Positions 16,397 through 26,288 of a stretch of DNA of 62,298 bases are shown here, one piece after another (within the stretch, counting starts at the first letter, position 1; each line of letters opens with the position of its first letter). The notes beneath the pieces are model-generated. The model made no database searches. It saw only the letters and a list, made by a program, of their open reading frames with translations, and was not told the DNA's origin. This DNA is from an uncultured Porphyromonadaceae bacterium (GTDB lineage Bacteria; Bacteroidota; Bacteroidia; Bacteroidales; Muribaculaceae), in contig CAMWRW010000006.1 of the NCBI GenBank assembly GCA_947176755.1, forward strand, positions 1 through 62,298. Reading direction: 5' to 3'. The position numbers and the translations under genes were made by a program.

Positions 16397-18064
16397 TTAA
16401 TGGGCAGCTTCGGGCTTGTCGTTAAGGAAGGCACAGATTCCCTTAGGCTTGATTTGCTTGAAGAAGTCGTTGCCTTTATTGTCGACAAGGATGAAAGCGG
16501 GGAAGTCTTCGACTTCAATTTTCCAGATTGCTTCCATGCCGAGTTCGGGATATTCGAGGAGCTCTACATTCTTGATCGAGTTCTTTGCAAGAATTGCAGC
16601 CGGGCCGCCGATGGAACCGAGGTAGAAACCTCCGTGCTTATGACAGGCGTCTGTGACCTGCTGCGAGCGATTTCCTTTGGCAATCATCACCATCGAACCG
16701 CCTGCAGCCTGGAACTGATCAACGTATGAGTCCATACGTCCGGCAGTAGTGGGGCCGAAGGAGCCTGAAGGCATATCCTCGGGTTTCTTTGCAGGACCTG
16801 CATAATAGATCGGATGGTCCTTCAGATACTGCGGCATCGGTTCGCCGGCATCGAGGCGTTCCTTGATTTTAGCGTGTGCGATATCGCGGCCCACGATGAT
16901 AGTGCCTTTCAGCGAAAGACGCGTTGCCACAGGATATTTAGAAAGCTCTGCAAGAATCTCGGGCATCGGGCGATTCAAATCGATTTTCACGACTTCTCCC
17001 TCACCGGCCTGACGGAATTCCTCCGGAATCAGTTCTCCGGGGAAGTTGTCGAGTTTCTCAACCCAGAGGCCATCCTTGTTAATTTTAGCCTTGACATTGC
17101 GGTCGGCCGAGCAGCTGACACCCATTCCTACGGGACAAGAAGCACCGTGACGCGGCATGCGGATGACGCGAATATCATGTGCGAAATATTTGCCGCCGAA
17201 CTGTGCGCCCAAACCGAGGTCGTGGGCAGCTTCAAGAAGTTCCTTCTCGAGTTCGGTGTCGCGGAAGGCATGGCCATACTCGTTTCCTGTGGTCGGGAGA
17301 TTGTCGTAATATTTAACGGAAGCTTTCTTCACTGCGGCGAGGTTAGCCTCGGCGGAAGTTCCTCCGATTACGAAGGCGATATGATAAGGAGGACAGGCGG
17401 CCGTGCCGAGGCTCTTCATCTTTTCAATCAGGAAGGGCACGAGGGTTTTGCGGTTGAGGATGGCCTTAGTCTCCTGATAGAGGTAGGTTTTGTTGGCAGA
17501 TCCACCACCCTTTGCTACAAACAGAAATTCATATTCGTCGCCCTCGCATGCATGGATTTCAATCTGAGCGGGAAGGTTGCATCCCGTGTTGACTTCTTCA
17601 TACATATTGAGGGGGGCGTTCTGCGAATAACGGAGGTTGTTCTCCGTATAGGTCTTGTAGATACCCTCGGAGATGCGTTCTTCATCATTGCAGCCGGTCC
17701 ATACATGCTGACCTTTATGAGCCGAGCAGATGGAAGTTCCCGTGTCCTGGCAGAATGGAAGGATGCCCTTTGCAGCCACTTCGGCATTGCGGAGCATGGT
17801 GAGGGCTACGAACTTGTCGTTTTCGGAAGCTTCAGGATCGGCGAGAATCTTGGCCACCATCTCGTTATGCTCACGACGGAGCATGAAAGAACAGTTATGG
17901 GAAGCTACATTTGCGATAACGGTGAGAGCCTCGGGATCTACAACGAGCATCTCGTGACCATTCCAGTTTTCGACTTTTACGTAATCTTTCGTGATCAGTT
18001 CATACTCGGTCGTATCAGGTCCGAGAGGAAACATTTCCTGGTAGTGGAAGGGTTTGGTTGCCAT
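16397..18064 (-). CDS. Class I fumarate hydratase (4Fe-4S)
   Basis: The product is 555 aa, matching the two-domain class I fumarases (FumA/FumB type). The N-terminal catalytic domain includes [19 protein letters not shown], with a cluster-ligand cysteine, and [15 protein letters not shown]. The C-terminal domain has [20 protein letters not shown] and [16 protein letters not shown]. The oxygen-sensitive cluster suits an anaerobe. It interconverts fumarate and malate in the reductive TCA branch used for succinate production. A TAAATTTG at 18093-18100 on the minus strand may be its own -7 box, but no good -33 box accompanies it. Confidence 0.96.
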   Translation of the reverse strand: MATKPFHYQEMFPLGPDTTEYELITKDYVKVENWNGHEMLVVDPEALTVIANVASHNCSFMLRREHNEMVAKILADPEASENDKFVALTMLRNAEVAAKGILPFCQDTGTSICSAHKGQHVWTGCNDEERISEGIYKTYTENNLRYSQNAPLNMYEEVNTGCNLPAQIEIHACEGDEYEFLFVAKGGGSANKTYLYQETKAILNRKTLVPFLIEKMKSLGTAACPPYHIAFVIGGTSAEANLAAVKKASVKYYDNLPTTGNEYGHAFRDTELEKELLEAAHDLGLGAQFGGKYFAHDIRVIRMPRHGASCPVGMGVSCSADRNVKAKINKDGLWVEKLDNFPGELIPEEFRQAGEGEVVKIDLNRPMPEILAELSKYPVATRLSLKGTIIVGRDIAHAKIKERLDAGEPMPQYLKDHPIYYAGPAKKPEDMPSGSFGPTTAGRMDSYVDQFQAAGGSMVMIAKGNRSQQVTDACHKHGGFYLGSIGGPAAILAKNSIKNVELLEYPELGMEAIWKIEVEDFPAFILVDNKGNDFFKQIKPKGICAFLNDKPEAAH

Positions 18065-18126
18065 TGATATTTGATTAAGGGTTATTTTGCTGCAAATTTA
18101 GCAAAAAAACTCGAAACGCCATATCA

Positions 18127-18885
18127 TCATTCATGCGATTGATGTTTTGTTCCTTCAACACTTTCCCAATGCGCACTCTCCGATCGTCGCTGTTCAAGGA
18201 TGGATATCGCGGTAAGCATCCTATGAAGAGAGCCTCCGGACCGGCGATGACTGGGATAGATATGGCCGGATGAAGGGCGTCCGAGAAATGTGCACGCCGG
18301 GTCAATAACGATATTCTCGGGTTTTACACCCCGCTCAATCAACCAATGGCGGTTGATTCTTTTCAGGTCGATATGAGGCTTATTCCCCTTCCCGTCGGGA
18401 TAGCTTATATAATCTCCGAAGCCTGCGTTTTCAAATCTCGCAGCCAAATCCCGATCAACTTCATAAATCTCCTTTGATATAGAAGGGCCTATGAAGGCTT
18501 TTATATCTTCCGGAAAAATGCCTCGGGCCACGAACAAGTCAATGGCATTACAAATGATTCCACCGAGTGTGCCCCGCCAACCGGCATGTACAGCCGCCAC
18601 AGCCTCCCCATGCGACGAGTGGAGAAGCACAGGAACGCAATCGGCAGTGAGAACTCCGACAGCTATTCCCGGCGTGAACGACACAAGGCCATCAACGCCT
18701 TCGAAAGCAGACATTGAATCTTCTGTGACGGCAACATTAAGAGAATGAGACTGAACAGGAATAACAGCGAGGCGCCGAAGGGCATTCTTGCACGCTTCTG
18801 GGGAGGAGGAGAGATCATTAGGCGAGACACAGAAAGCTCTCACGCCATCGGCTTCAAACAGAGTCTCTACAAATAAATCTTCCAT
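18127..18885 (-). CDS. pgeF: Peptidoglycan-editing factor/purine nucleoside phosphorylase family (YfiH/LACC1)
   Basis: From the ATG at 18885 the protein is 252 aa, starting MEDLFVETLFEADG. A GTG six codons upstream (18903) falls on the predicted transcription start and is disfavoured. Family metal/active-site motifs are present: VLTADCVPVLL, VAAVHAGWRGTLGG, AFIGPSISKEIYEV and the PHIDLKRIN/SHRRSGG end. Homologues were long called multicopper polyphenol oxidases. They are now linked to purine nucleoside phosphorolysis and to avoiding L-Ser misincorporation in peptidoglycan. It is followed by fum after 62 bases. Confidence 0.92.
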   Translation of the reverse strand: MEDLFVETLFEADGVRAFCVSPNDLSSSPEACKNALRRLAVIPVQSHSLNVAVTEDSMSAFEGVDGLVSFTPGIAVGVLTADCVPVLLHSSHGEAVAAVHAGWRGTLGGIICNAIDLFVARGIFPEDIKAFIGPSISKEIYEVDRDLAARFENAGFGDYISYPDGKGNKPHIDLKRINRHWLIERGVKPENIVIDPACTFLGRPSSGHIYPSHRRSGGSLHRMLTAISILEQRRSESAHWESVEGTKHQSHE

Positions 18886-18905
18886 TGTGATGAGCAATTT
18901 CACTG

Positions 18906-18936
18906 CAAAAGTAGAAAAATATCATAAAAACACAAG
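18906..18936 (-). promoter_or_regulatory. Bacteroidetes-type promoter of pgeF
   Basis: On the minus strand, CTTG (18933-18936), a 19-base spacer and TACTTTTG (18906-18913). The predicted start at about 18902 supports the ATG at 18885 for pgeF. It is divergent from the wza-like promoter 35 bases away. Confidence 0.5.
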
Positions 18937-18970
18937 TAAAGTTATGTATAGACAAGTTAAACAACATAAT

Positions 18971-19001
18971 TTTGATAATTAAAGTCTATTTTGTAATTTT
19001 G
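18971..19001 (+). promoter_or_regulatory. Consensus Bacteroidetes promoter of exopolysaccharide locus
   Basis: TTTG (18971-18974), exactly 19 bases, then TAATTTTG (18994-19001): a perfect match to the consensus. The transcript would carry a leader of about 95 bases before the ATG at 19101. Confidence 0.65.
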
Positions 19002-19100
19002 CAAAATATGCCATATCCCTATAGAATGAAATATGGCATCATAAAAGAGAATGGCTTTTCCCGCCATGCGGACAACCCATCAACATCGCTTCGAAACAAC

Positions 19101-19922
19101 ATGAAACTCAAATATTTGTCAATCCTTTGTATTGCCGGAGCCGCGCTACTCACTTCCTGCTCAGCCAAGAAGGACATCACCTATTTCCAGAATTTGGAGG
19201 CCGGACAAGAAGTTACCTTGCCAATTTCCCATCAAATCAAGCTTGAACCGGGCGATAAACTTTCCATAGTAGTGACCACCGGAGACCCGCGTCTGAATGC
19301 CCTGTTTAATCTTCACAATCCACGGGTTGAGGCCAAGACCGACCAATCCCTCAATGAAAGTGTGACATCAAGCACGGAAGACCGCGTATCAATCTATACC
19401 CTCGACAGCAAAGGAGCTATACAATTCCCCCTTCTCGGGAAACTGAATCTGAGCGGCCGGACCCGCGAACAAACCGCGGAATACATCCGGCGCGAGCTTA
19501 TCAGCCGCGATTTGGCAAAAAATCCGACTGTCAGCGTAGAATTTCTCAATCAGGGCGTAACAGTGCTCGGAGAAGTCAGTCGCGCGGGTCGCGTGGATCT
19601 TGTCCGCGAGGATTTTACGATACTTGACGCGCTGGCCGCATGTGGCGATCTCACGATCTACGGAGAAAGAGAAAACGTAAAAGTGCTCCGCGAAGAAAAC
19701 GGATTGGAGAAAGTCTACGTTATCAATCTCACTGACGGACGGAGTGTGTTGAATTCCCCAGTCTATTATCTTCAACCCAAAGATATAATTTACGTAGAAC
19801 CCAATTCCACCAAGGCACGCACCGCCACACCCAACGGGAACTCGATGCTTACACCATCCTTCTGGATTTCGATTGCATCTTTCCTGATGACTACCGCCGT
19901 CCTCGTCACAAGCAAAATCTAA
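19101..19922 (+). CDS. Polysaccharide export outer-membrane lipoprotein (Wza/BexD-like)
   Basis: The ATG at 19101 gives 273 aa. It is chosen over upstream in-frame starts because it begins a proper lipoprotein signal ending LLTSC. Next come a Poly_export domain (LEPGDKLSIVVTTGDPRLN; YTLDSKGAIQFPLLGKLNL) and a SLBB-like segment (VTVLGEVSRAGRVDLVREDFTILDALAACGDLTIYG). The C-terminus has one hydrophobic segment (FWISIASFLMTTAVLVTSKI), as in Bacteroidetes homologues, which may span the outer membrane like the Wza helix. It is followed by the tyrosine kinase after one base, the standard export pair. Confidence 0.94.
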   Translation: MKLKYLSILCIAGAALLTSCSAKKDITYFQNLEAGQEVTLPISHQIKLEPGDKLSIVVTTGDPRLNALFNLHNPRVEAKTDQSLNESVTSSTEDRVSIYTLDSKGAIQFPLLGKLNLSGRTREQTAEYIRRELISRDLAKNPTVSVEFLNQGVTVLGEVSRAGRVDLVREDFTILDALAACGDLTIYGERENVKVLREENGLEKVYVINLTDGRSVLNSPVYYLQPKDIIYVEPNSTKARTATPNGNSMLTPSFWISIASFLMTTAVLVTSKI

Positions 19923-19923
19923 A

Positions 19924-22410
19924 ATGTCAGAGAAAATCACCAACGCACTCGCGACTACTACCGCTAACGCTATGTCGGGCGGTATGAAAATCAAGGAATT
20001 CTTTTTCAACTGTCTGGCTCACTGGCAATGGTTTCTGCTCTCCATCGTGCTCATAATGGGGTGTACATGGTGGTATATCCAAACGATTCCCCCAACATAC
20101 GAGAGCTCCTCGATGGTGATGATTCTGATGGACCAATCGGGAAACACCGTCTCCAACAAGGCGGAGGTCTTTCAGGATATGATCTTCACGGGGGGAAACA
20201 GTTCAATTCAGGACGAGGTGATGATGATGAAGTCGCCCGACCTTATGCTCACCGTAGTCGAGGAGCTCGATCTCAATACGTTTTACTCGGTTGACGGACG
20301 GTTTCGCAAGGAGGTGCTTTACGGAACAAATCTTCCCGTGAATGTAGCATTTCTGAATCTTCCGGAGCAGGCGTCGGCAAAGTTCCAACTTGAGCTTACA
20401 GGCAACGGACACTTCGAACTTAAAGACATCCGCCTCAACGACAAGACATTCGGCGACCGTGTCATCCAGGGAGAAATAGGCACTCGACTCCGCACTCCGC
20501 TTGGCATGATTGAGGTTCGCCCCGGAATGAACTTCAATCCGGACGAAAAACTGACAATCAACGTTGAACACGTTCCTTTGAAATCCGCGGTCGGACGTTT
20601 CTCGGCGGGATTGTCAGTGACAATCGATAAGGAAGCCTACGACATCCTTCACCTTACGATGAAGGACACGAGCAGCGAGCGGGCCACGGACATTCTTGTG
20701 GCTCTGATTGATGTTTACAATCGGCGCTGGATGCAGGATAAACGGGATCGTGCGGAGAACTCAAGCAAATTCATCGACGAGCGCATCCAGCTTCTGCAGA
20801 CGGAATTGCTCTCGGTCGACAACGATATTTCGACCTACAAGAGCGCCAACATGGTGCCTGACGTGTCGACGGCGGCCAGCATAGCCATGACTCAAGCATC
20901 GGAAACCGCAGGCACCCTTCGCGAACTGAACACGCAGGAATACATGGCGCAATACATCCATAATTACCTGCGCAACTCCGAGAACAACAATAAGCTTCTA
21001 CCGGCCAATTCCGGTCTTGACAACAGTTCGCTGAGCGACCAGATTCAGACCTACAATAAGAAGGTCCTTGACCGCAACAGTCTTGTTGCACAAAGTTCGG
21101 AAAACAACCCTATGGTGGCGGAAATGGACCAGTCGCTTGCCTCAATGCGTTCTGCACTTCTCGCTTCCGTAGACAACGAGATAGTGGCCATCCGGGAGAA
21201 AATCCGGACACTTCAAGGCCTTGCGGGAGCTGCAGCTTCGCAAATTGCCTCGAGTCCGAAACAAGCTAAATATCTTCTCAGCGTCGAGCGTCAGCAGAAA
21301 GTAAAAGAGAGCCTCTATCTCTATCTGCTTCAGAAACGAGAGGAAAACCAGCTAAACCAAGCGCTCACCTCTTACAACACACGCATGATCAGGGCCGTGG
21401 ACAGTCGTCCAACTCCGATTGCCCCTAACGGCGGAATGATGCTTGCCGTGGCATTTGCAATCAGCATCGTGCTTCCGGCCATTATACTCTATATCCGCGA
21501 GATGTCAATCCATGTCGTAAGGGGGCGTAAGGATATTGAGAATATGCGCGTTCCATTCGCCGGCGAACTCCCCTTCCACGACAAAAAGCAAAAGAAACAG
21601 AAGGGCAAAACCAAAGGACGCCATGCGGATCGAACTCCGCTTATTGCCGTGCAGCCCAATAGCCGCAACCCGATTAACGAGGCATTCCGTGTTGTCCGGA
21701 CGAACCTTGAGTTCATGTTTGACAATCAGAAGAGCTCGCACGTCGTGATGCTCACATCCGTTAATCCGAGCAGCGGAAAGACCTTCGTGAGCTATAACCT
21801 TGCAAAGGCACTCGCGATTAAGGGTAAACGTGTTGTAGCAATCGATCTCGATATGCGCAAGGCATCGCTTAGCAGATATGTAGGCGAGCCAAAACGCGGC
21901 GTGTCGGATTATCTGGCAAACAAGATCAATTCGCTTTCCGACATTATCATCTCCGTGGATGGCACGCCGGAACTGTCGGTGATACCCGTCGGCACCGTGC
22001 CTCCCAACCCGACAGAGCTCCTATTCCAGGAACGTCTGGCAACGATGCTCGCAGATTTGAGGAAACACTATGACTATATCCTTATAGACTGTCCTCCTGT
22101 GGAGATTGTGGCTGACGCTTCGATTGTGGCTAAACAAGCAGACTATACATTATTCGTGATCCGCGTGGGACTTCTTGATCTCGGAATGCTGACTGTTGTG
22201 GAGAATCTATACGAGGAGAATAAATTCCCCAATATGTCGATTGTGCTAAACGGCACGATGACTCCGACAGGACGCTATGGCAGCCGCTTCCATTACGGCT
22301 ACGGTTATGGCTATGGTTACGGCTACGGCTATGGCTACGGTTATGGCTACGGCTCCGGATACCTCAACGAAGATGAGGACGAAGACGAGGCGAGCCAAAC
22401 GCAATCATAA
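19924..22410 (+). CDS. Wzc-like polysaccharide co-polymerase and tyrosine autokinase with (YG)10 tail
   Basis: The product is 828 aa. TM1 lies at about 38-57, a Wzz-type periplasmic domain with long coiled coils at about 60-500, and TM2 at about 505-525. A BY-kinase domain follows with Walker A SVNPSSGKT (612-620), Walker A' VVAIDLDMRK (about 637-646) and Walker B ILIDCPP (719-725). Instead of the usual scattered tyrosine cluster the C-terminus is ten YG dipeptides, SGYLN and an acidic end (EDEDEDE). The kinase tail is normally trans-autophosphorylated to cycle oligomer state and control chain length. It starts one base after the wza-like stop. Confidence 0.95.
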   Translation: MSEKITNALATTTANAMSGGMKIKEFFFNCLAHWQWFLLSIVLIMGCTWWYIQTIPPTYESSSMVMILMDQSGNTVSNKAEVFQDMIFTGGNSSIQDEVMMMKSPDLMLTVVEELDLNTFYSVDGRFRKEVLYGTNLPVNVAFLNLPEQASAKFQLELTGNGHFELKDIRLNDKTFGDRVIQGEIGTRLRTPLGMIEVRPGMNFNPDEKLTINVEHVPLKSAVGRFSAGLSVTIDKEAYDILHLTMKDTSSERATDILVALIDVYNRRWMQDKRDRAENSSKFIDERIQLLQTELLSVDNDISTYKSANMVPDVSTAASIAMTQASETAGTLRELNTQEYMAQYIHNYLRNSENNNKLLPANSGLDNSSLSDQIQTYNKKVLDRNSLVAQSSENNPMVAEMDQSLASMRSALLASVDNEIVAIREKIRTLQGLAGAAASQIASSPKQAKYLLSVERQQKVKESLYLYLLQKREENQLNQALTSYNTRMIRAVDSRPTPIAPNGGMMLAVAFAISIVLPAIILYIREMSIHVVRGRKDIENMRVPFAGELPFHDKKQKKQKGKTKGRHADRTPLIAVQPNSRNPINEAFRVVRTNLEFMFDNQKSSHVVMLTSVNPSSGKTFVSYNLAKALAIKGKRVVAIDLDMRKASLSRYVGEPKRGVSDYLANKINSLSDIIISVDGTPELSVIPVGTVPPNPTELLFQERLATMLADLRKHYDYILIDCPPVEIVADASIVAKQADYTLFVIRVGLLDLGMLTVVENLYEENKFPNMSIVLNGTMTPTGRYGSRFHYGYGYGYGYGYGYGYGYGYGSGYLNEDEDEDEASQTQS
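22294..22353 (+). repeat. Hexanucleotide tandem repeat encoding (Tyr-Gly)10
   Basis: Ten consecutive 6-base units read TAY-GGY. Codons vary synonymously between TAC/TAT and GGC/GGT without strict periodicity. That suggests the peptide is selected rather than pure replication slippage, although in-frame length change remains easy. Confidence 0.95.
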
Positions 22411-22446
22411 GATAAGAAGAATTCATCGGGCGCAAAGATATAGGAT

Positions 22447-23352
22447 ATGAAAGGGATTGTACTGGCCGGCGGATCCGGCACACGCCTCTACCCTATTACA
22501 AAGGGAATCAGCAAGCAATTGCTTCCGATTTACGACAAGCCGATGGTGTATTATCCGCTTTCGGTGCTGATGATGGCGGGAATCCGGGAAATACTTTTGA
22601 TTTCTACTCCGGATGACCTTCCGGGATTCAAACGCCTGCTCGGCAACGGATCAGACTTCGGAGTAAAATTGGAATATGCCGAACAGCCGAGTCCCGACGG
22701 GCTCGCCCAGGCCTTTATCATAGGGCGGGAATTCATCGGTGACGACAGTGTGTGTCTTGTTCTTGGAGATAATATATTCCATGGTGCGGGATTCACGCCA
22801 ATCCTTAAAGAGGCTGTTCGAGCTGCCGAACAGGATGGAGAGGCCAGCGTGTTCGGCTACTGGGTGGATGATCCGGAGCGCTATGGAGTTGCTGAATTTG
22901 ACGCCTCCGGCCGCTGTCTTTCGATCGAAGAGAAGCCGGCCATACCGAAATCAAACTATGCCGTGGTCGGACTCTATTTCTATCCTAATGAGGTTGTGAA
23001 AGTGGCCGCCGGAATAAAGCCTTCCGCCCGTGGAGAATTGGAAATCACAGCCGTCAATCAACACTTCCTTTCGCAGGGAACGTTGCGCGTGAGCCGTCTC
23101 CCCCGAGGGTTCGCATGGCTGGATACGGGTACACACGATTCCCTTTCCGATGCCTCAATATATGTCGAAGTGCTTGAGAAACGTCAGGGTCTCAAAATTG
23201 CCTGTCTCGAAGGAATAGCTTATCGCCAAGGCTGGATATCACGAGAAAAGATGTTGGAAATCGCTGCCCCCATGCAAAAGAACCAATATGGGCGTTACCT
23301 TCTGAAAGTAATCGACGAAATAGACCGTACACAAATCTCCAACCTTTATTGA
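22447..23352 (+). CDS. rfbA: Glucose-1-phosphate thymidylyltransferase (RmlA)
   Basis: The product is 301 aa, typical of RmlA. The N-terminus [18 protein letters not shown] carries the nucleotidyltransferase signature GxGTRLx[19 protein letters not shown] and the metal/sugar site VLGDNIFHG follow, with [19 protein letters not shown] downstream. It makes dTDP-glucose from dTTP and glucose-1-phosphate. The stop overlaps the rfbC ATG by one base (TGATG). Confidence 0.97.
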   Translation: MKGIVLAGGSGTRLYPITKGISKQLLPIYDKPMVYYPLSVLMMAGIREILLISTPDDLPGFKRLLGNGSDFGVKLEYAEQPSPDGLAQAFIIGREFIGDDSVCLVLGDNIFHGAGFTPILKEAVRAAEQDGEASVFGYWVDDPERYGVAEFDASGRCLSIEEKPAIPKSNYAVVGLYFYPNEVVKVAAGIKPSARGELEITAVNQHFLSQGTLRVSRLPRGFAWLDTGTHDSLSDASIYVEVLEKRQGLKIACLEGIAYRQGWISREKMLEIAAPMQKNQYGRYLLKVIDEIDRTQISNLY

Positions 23353-23906
23353 TGAAGACAACTGAAACTGCGATTCCGGGCGTGGTGATAATCGAACCGA
23401 GGGTGTTTCCCGATGCGCGGGGTTATTTTTTCGAGAGCTATAATAAAAGGTTATTTGACCGGGAAGTTGCGCCCGTCGATTTCGTTCAGGATAATGAATC
23501 CTGCTCCTGCAGGGGAGTGATCCGAGGATTGCACTTCCAACGGCCTCCCTTTGCTCAGGGAAAACTTGTGAGATGTGTTGAAGGGTGTGTTCTTGATGTG
23601 GCTGTTGATATTCGCGTCGGCTCCCCCACATACGGAAAGTATGTTGCCGTTGAACTGTCGGCTGAGAACCACCGTCAACTCTATCTTCCTCGGGGAATGG
23701 CTCATGGATTTGCAGTTTTGAGCGAACGTGCCCTGTTTCAATATAAATGTGACGGATACTATGCTCCGGAATCGGAAGGAGGTCTGGACGCACTTGACCC
23801 GGCACTGGCAATCGACTGGAAAATTCCAATTGAGGAAGCGATTTTCTCTGAGAAGGATTTGAAACATCCACGACTCTCGGAATTCGAATCCCCGTTCAAA
23901 TTCTGA
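23352..23906 (+). CDS. rfbC: dTDP-4-dehydrorhamnose 3,5-epimerase (RmlC)
   Basis: The ATG at 23352 gives 184 aa, the usual cupin length. Motifs: PRVFPDARGYFFESYN, IRGLHFQRPPFAQGKLVRC with the catalytic His, VDIRVGSPTYGKYV, and LPRGMAHGFAVLSERALFQYK. It epimerises dTDP-4-keto-6-deoxyglucose in dTDP-rhamnose synthesis. The genes for the step before it (rmlB) and after it (rmlD) are not in this window. Confidence 0.97.
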   Translation: MKTTETAIPGVVIIEPRVFPDARGYFFESYNKRLFDREVAPVDFVQDNESCSCRGVIRGLHFQRPPFAQGKLVRCVEGCVLDVAVDIRVGSPTYGKYVAVELSAENHRQLYLPRGMAHGFAVLSERALFQYKCDGYYAPESEGGLDALDPALAIDWKIPIEEAIFSEKDLKHPRLSEFESPFKF

Positions 23907-23907
23907 C

Positions 23908-26208
23908 ATGACCGCCGAGAAACGAAACGGCACGGCAACGGCAATTTTATTCCTGCTGACAATAACTGCTTCGGTTTCACCTGCCTTTGCTTACGGGCCG
24001 GGCTACAGGCCGGACTTATTCGTGGCAGCCTGCGGCCTCTCCCCTCTCGTTTTCCTGTTTCGGCCTGCTCGAAAGTATTTCGGCGACACCGACCTCCCCG
24101 CTCTTCTTCTGCTTGGAGCGATCGTCTGCATTCCACTTTTATTCCATTTCCGGGAGGTCCGGGCCGGAAGTTTGCTTTACTCCGCCGGCTGCATACTTTT
24201 CTTTCTTGGTTATACCCACCTTGCCTTGGCATCGGGAATAAAAATCCACGCGATTATCCGCCTGCTGCGTTTTATTCTCATCCTCTATCTCGCGACCCTA
24301 ATTGTCCAACAGTTCTGTGTGCTGACAGGACTTCCCGTGTTCAATTACGGGCGTCCTTACACAAACCCATGGAAACTGAACTCTCTTACCTCGGAGCCTT
24401 CAACCTCGACGATGGTAGTCACTCTTCTTCTTTATTTTTTAAATCTTTTCAGGAGAAGAGAATGGAAACATACCCGTAACTCTGATTATACGATTTACGA
24501 TTCCTTACGGAAGGATTGGGGGGCATGGCTGGCCACGATATGGGTATGCTGGTCCACTCCCAACACAACAGCGATATTTTTCTTTCCTCTCCCATTTCTT
24601 GCCTTTCTTCGCAAGCCGAGGAAGAAAATCAGGGACTCGTACGCTACGTTTTTCATAATAATCGCAGTTATTGCCGGAGCGTTCATTCTGCTATCTACGA
24701 CCCCCCCCGGAGCACGCGCAATCTCAATCGGGAAAGCACTGATTACCGGAGAGCCCGAACAGATATATAAGGCCGACCCTTCGGGAGCAATGCGTATCCT
24801 TCCCAGTGTTGAGATACTGCAGGCTTCGGAATCGAATATGGAAGCATTGCTTGTCGGCCACGGCCCCGATGCAGAAAAAAGGGTCTATTCCGATAAAATA
24901 GAAGCGGTCTCCATCCATCCGGTATCGCGGATATTTTACGACTATGGGCTGCCGGCACAAATTATCATCTGGTGGCTCGTTTTCGCCTGTTGCTTCAAAA
25001 AAAACAACTTTCTGACATTTCCCGCACTCTTTCTTGGCCTTATCTATTGCGGAGGGTCAAGCGATCAATGGTTCTGGCTGCTGCTCTGCCTGTCGTTTCT
25101 ATACAATCACGTTATAATCAGGAACTGTCCCGAGGCCGACAATAAAGAACGACCGCTTCTTGCCGTCCAGATACTTGACGATCGCTCAGGAAGCGCCGTT
25201 GCATTATCATCGCTGCTTCCTAAATTATATCGCAGTTATTCCCCGATTCTGATTCTTTCCTCCGGAGAAGGACCAATAGAGGAAAAAACTATATCCCTCA
25301 ATAAAAAGGATATCATCTACCAACGCCTCCCCTACCAATTTAAAGGGGCCGGCATACGAGGATTTGCAGCGTTTATATCCATACAGGTCCGAGAGTTTGC
25401 CGCAACTTTGAGATACGGGAACAATTACGGCACATTCTATCTCAACACCATCCTGCCTGTCGGGAGTGCATTGGCAGGAAGATTAACCGGGGCATATATC
25501 ATTTGCCATTGCCATGAAAACCCAAAGAGAAAGGGGATTGGATATAGCCTGATATGGAAAGCGATGCTGGCCATGTCGGAGGAAGTCGTGTGTGTGTCGG
25601 AGCACCAGAAGTCAGCATTGGGAAAAAGCGATAAATTGATGGTGAAAGGGTTGGAAGTAAAGAGCGAATTGATAAAGAAGCTGATTCCGGTTGACTCCCG
25701 GGGCTATTTACGGCGCCACGTGCTGATGCTCGCTTCCCCCAGAGAATACAAAGGGATTGCTGACTATATCAGACTAAGCTCAGTCATGCCCGAATATCAC
25801 TTCACGCTTGCCTGCAACGGCACGCATGAAGAACTACAGCGCCTGCTTAAGAAGGAAGAAGTTGAACTGCCACCGAATATGGAGGTCAGATACTGCGTTG
25901 CGGACACATCAGAACTGTATAACAAGGCCTCGATCGTGGTTAATCTCACTGATCCGCAGCTAATAGAAGAAACCTTCGGATTGACCATAGCAGAAGGGCA
26001 ACATGCCGGTTTGCCGGCGATTGTGCCTCCGGCAGGGGGAATTGTCGAAAGAGTCGAAGAGGGAGTCGAGGGCTATCATATAAATCCGCATGATTCGCAA
26101 GCCATAGCCGCTGCCATCCGGCACATCCACTCATCTTCGGCCATTTACCGCACCTTTTCAGAAGCCGCTCTCTCAAAGAGTCAGACATCAGGAAGTTATC
26201 CCGAGTGA
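23908..26208 (+). CDS. Fusion of Wzy-like membrane polymerase and GT4 glycosyltransferase
   Basis: The product is 766 aa in one uninterrupted frame. Residues 1 to about 410 hold 10-12 hydrophobic helices with an O-antigen ligase/polymerase-like pattern (for example LTSEPSTSTMVVTLLLYFL and a long loop before FYDYGLPAQIIIWWL). From about 415 it is soluble with a GT-B fold: an N-terminal half (LLAVQILDDRSGSAVALSSL), then the GT4 donor site (EETFGLTIAEGQHAGLPAIV). The inferred role is to couple addition of a sugar to repeat-unit polymerisation. It starts one base after the rfbC stop. Domain boundaries are estimated by eye. Confidence 0.82.
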   Translation: MTAEKRNGTATAILFLLTITASVSPAFAYGPGYRPDLFVAACGLSPLVFLFRPARKYFGDTDLPALLLLGAIVCIPLLFHFREVRAGSLLYSAGCILFFLGYTHLALASGIKIHAIIRLLRFILILYLATLIVQQFCVLTGLPVFNYGRPYTNPWKLNSLTSEPSTSTMVVTLLLYFLNLFRRREWKHTRNSDYTIYDSLRKDWGAWLATIWVCWSTPNTTAIFFFPLPFLAFLRKPRKKIRDSYATFFIIIAVIAGAFILLSTTPPGARAISIGKALITGEPEQIYKADPSGAMRILPSVEILQASESNMEALLVGHGPDAEKRVYSDKIEAVSIHPVSRIFYDYGLPAQIIIWWLVFACCFKKNNFLTFPALFLGLIYCGGSSDQWFWLLLCLSFLYNHVIIRNCPEADNKERPLLAVQILDDRSGSAVALSSLLPKLYRSYSPILILSSGEGPIEEKTISLNKKDIIYQRLPYQFKGAGIRGFAAFISIQVREFAATLRYGNNYGTFYLNTILPVGSALAGRLTGAYIICHCHENPKRKGIGYSLIWKAMLAMSEEVVCVSEHQKSALGKSDKLMVKGLEVKSELIKKLIPVDSRGYLRRHVLMLASPREYKGIADYIRLSSVMPEYHFTLACNGTHEELQRLLKKEEVELPPNMEVRYCVADTSELYNKASIVVNLTDPQLIEETFGLTIAEGQHAGLPAIVPPAGGIVERVEEGVEGYHINPHDSQAIAAAIRHIHSSSAIYRTFSEAALSKSQTSGSYPE

Positions 26209-26221
26209 GGGGGCAATCCAC

Positions 26222-26252
26222 TTGCTAATTACCCATTTTTTGCTTAATTTTG
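26222..26252 (+). promoter_or_regulatory. Internal Bacteroidetes-type promoter before DUF1972 glycosyltransferase
   Basis: TTGC (26222-26225), a 19-base spacer and TAATTTTG (26245-26252), 36 bases before the ATG at 26289. It would let the next gene be expressed independently of the polymerase fusion. Confidence 0.5.
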
Positions 26253-26288
26253 TCATCTATATCCGTTGCAATCGGAAACGAGGCTATA

